A DNA stretch of 5,624 nucleotides from Patescibacteria group bacterium UBA6023 (GTDB lineage: Bacteria > Patescibacteriota > Minisyncoccia > Phycocordibacterales > UBA6899): assembly GCA_002429425.1 (NCBI GenBank), contig DIZR01000087.1, positions 1-5,624 on the forward strand. The letters run 5' to 3'. This document shows positions 4,523 through 5,624 of this stretch, piece after piece. Position numbers and translations under genes: made by a program. The notes beneath the pieces were generated by a model. That model saw nothing but the letters and a program-made list of their open reading frames with translations, ran no database searches and had not been told where the DNA came from. Position 1 is the stretch's first letter. Each line of letters opens with the position of its first letter.

Positions 4523-5551
4523 CTAGTTTACTGTTGTCGTTGCTGATGGTGCCGTTGTGCTTCCCATCATCATTCCATGCTCGTCTCCCCCCTCCCTCTT
4601 CATTCCATGCTCATTCTTGTGTTCCTCTCTCTTCATCATCATTGAACCTTCATGCTCTCTACTCTTCATCATCGCAGGAGCAGTAATGTCTCCACATGCG
4701 AGATACACGCCAATTTCATCAGCGGACTTATGCACGTTGATACTCAATGGTAATCCTGCAAGTATATCCTTTGTTGAAACAGTAAGTACTGTCTCTGACT
4801 TCCCGTCAACCACCGATGAAAGTGGATATTTTACTGCACCAGGTGTTGGGCATGAACCAACATGAATGTGCGCTGGTTGACTCATTGTACCCGTTGCCAT
4901 CATGGCATCACCGGACAGGTGATTATCTCCCTTCATCATGTCATCACCATGCTCAAGTCTAATGCGCACTACTGCTTTTCCATCCGCATTATCCTTGATC
5001 ATCGCCATACCCTTAAGACCCGAATTATTCTGTGCACTGAAATGCACCACGAGCGTATTCTCCATGTTGCGAAGAAGCCCTTCGGGAATCTTTCCTGACT
5101 TTCCTGCTCCGCCCTCCATGAGAAAACGATTGAGGATCTCACGCGTCTTTGGTCCAACTTCACCAACTCCTTCAAGTCCTTGTTTTTCCTGGAAACGTTT
5201 TACTGCCTTTGCGGTCAAAGGACCAAATTTCCCCGTAATGAGACCCTCTGGATAGATTGCTGGATCTGTTGCAAGTGTCTCCTGAAGAACCTTCACATCA
5301 TCGCCTGAATCTCCAAGATGCAATTGCCTCTTCGCAAGTTGCAAATCACCTCGCATTGCAGTCATTGTTGTCTTCTGTGAAGCAATCGAAGCCTTCAATG
5401 ACTCAATGAGCTTCATAAGCATCTCAACTTTTGCCTGCAATGTAGCAATATCACCTGTTGGTGTTGTTGTACTTTCTGCGGAGGCAATCGATGCGCCACT
5501 CATAAACATGAGCGAAGCAATTGCCAGCGTAGCGGTTAAATTCTTTTTCAT
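4523..5551 (-). CDS. Secreted peptidoglycan-binding protein with SodC/CHRD-like domain and Met/His-rich tail
   Basis: Exported, probably wall-bound protein of 342 residues from ATG 5551 (in-frame ATGs at 5557 and 5569 would add 2 or 6). Numbering below is from ATG 5569. A signal peptide starts MKKNLTATLAIASLMFMSG and ends at an A29-S-A31 cleavage site. A coiled-coil helix spans about 40-82. A PG_binding_1 domain follows at about 82-150 (LHLGDSGDDVKVLQ, GLITGKFGPLTAKAVKRFQ). A beta domain at about 170-295 holds HIHVGSC (His234, His236, Cys240), INVHKSADE (His280) and YLACGDI (Cys292), in the order of the Cu/Zn superoxide dismutase HVH...C, VHxxADD and ACG motifs, but without the zinc loop; a CHRD domain is the alternative reading. 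A Met/His/Glu-rich tail covers 299-335. This suggests metal binding at the wall; enzyme activity is unproven. No Shine-Dalgarno is visible, and the sequencing adapter cuts the upstream region. Confidence 0.85.
   Translation of the reverse strand: MKKNLTATLAIASLMFMSGASIASAESTTTPTGDIATLQAKVEMLMKLIESLKASIASQKTTMTAMRGDLQLAKRQLHLGDSGDDVKVLQETLATDPAIYPEGLITGKFGPLTAKAVKRFQEKQGLEGVGEVGPKTREILNRFLMEGGAGKSGKIPEGLLRNMENTLVVHFSAQNNSGLKGMAMIKDNADGKAVVRIRLEHGDDMMKGDNHLSGDAMMATGTMSQPAHIHVGSCPTPGAVKYPLSSVVDGKSETVLTVSTKDILAGLPLSINVHKSADEIGVYLACGDITAPAMMKSREHEGSMMMKREEHKNEHGMKREGGDEHGMMMGSTTAPSATTTVN
4565..4672 (-). repeat. Degenerate Met/His-rich tandem repeat in the protein tail
   Basis: Encodes residues 300-335 (numbered from ATG 5569), about three imperfect units that each begin Met-Lys-(Ser)-Arg-Glu and carry His: MKSREHEGSM, MKREEHKNEHG and MKREGGDEHG. 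At DNA level CATTCCATGCTC recurs exactly at 4571-4582 and 4601-4612, 30 bases apart, both encoding EHGM. Confidence 0.7.
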
Positions 5552-5575
5552 ATTCATATAACAAATCATTAATTA

Positions 5576-5581
5576 TTTATA
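5576..5581 (-). promoter_or_regulatory. Possible -10 of the secreted SodC-like protein gene
   Basis: Minus strand reads TATAAA (five of six -10 bases), which would start transcription near 5569. That favours ATG 5557 or 5551 over 5569 as the translation start. The matching -35 would fall at about 5598-5604, inside the adapter sequence, so it cannot be seen. Confidence 0.3.
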
Positions 5582-5593
5582 ACGTATGTAGAC

Positions 5594-5624
5594 CTGTCTC
5601 TTATACACATCTCCGAGCCCACGA
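5594..5624. other. Nextera (Tn5) sequencing adapter, not genomic
   Basis: Bases 5594-5612 are CTGTCTCTTATACACATCT, the 19-base Tn5 mosaic end used in Illumina Nextera libraries. It is followed by CCGAGCCCACGA, the start of the standard Nextera adapter tail. Genomic sequence therefore ends at about 5593, and nothing past this point should be used for gene or promoter calls. Confidence 0.97.

Noticed and set aside
4557..5255. Plus-strand ORFs opposite the secreted-protein gene
   Set aside because: Antisense of a gene with clear signal peptide, peptidoglycan-binding and SodC-like motifs; no ribosome sites and low-complexity Ser/Pro/Cys content.
5552..5569. ATG at 5569 as the start of the secreted protein
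   Set aside because: It would put ICYMN before an otherwise textbook MKK signal peptide, and the likely -10 at 5576-5581 would leave no leader. It is not fully excluded.

Overview
The window looks like one short bacterial contig of moderately low G+C, most plausibly from a Candidate Phyla Radiation (Patescibacteria, Parcubacteria-like) genome. This is inferred from protein style, not a marker gene: a one-pass membrane L,D-transpeptidase fused to a carboxypeptidase-like domain, a secreted coiled-coil plus peptidoglycan-binding protein, salvage-type nucleotide metabolism, and short unlinked genes with their own terminators. TAA, TAG and TGA all end genes and no gene has an internal TGA, so the standard bacterial code fits. 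The last 31 bases are not genomic: they match the Illumina Nextera (Tn5) adapter.

Layout from the left. (1) 1-516 (+) is the 3' part of an SGNH/GDSL esterase gene that runs off the left edge. (2) 582-2057 (-) encodes a membrane-anchored L,D-transpeptidase joined to a D,D-carboxypeptidase-like (peptidase S11) domain whose three catalytic motifs are all lost. It is preceded by a possible 11-residue leader ORF whose stop overlaps its start (TAATG). (3) 2311-2820 (+) is a nucleoside 2-deoxyribosyltransferase with a strong Shine-Dalgarno site; its stop codon lies in the loop of a probably two-way terminator. (4) 2855-3226 (-) is the mechanosensitive channel MscL. (5) 3353-3931 (+) is an unrecognised one-pass membrane protein. 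(6) 4009-4410 (-) is an unrecognised small acidic protein behind a perfect extended -10 promoter. (7) 4523-5551 (-) is a secreted protein with a signal peptide, helical region, peptidoglycan-binding domain, SodC/CHRD-like beta domain and Met/His-rich tail.

The genes do not form an operon. They are mostly single units in convergent or divergent pairs. The shared theme is the envelope: wall crosslinking (2), turgor release (4), a wall-bound and probably metal-binding exported protein (7), and possibly lipid or ester hydrolysis (1). The deoxyribosyltransferase fits a nucleobase-salvaging lifestyle. The observations most worth following up are the pseudo-carboxypeptidase fusion with its possible coupled leader peptide, and the SodC-like domain that keeps three copper-ligand positions but lacks the zinc loop and is followed by a Met/His tail.
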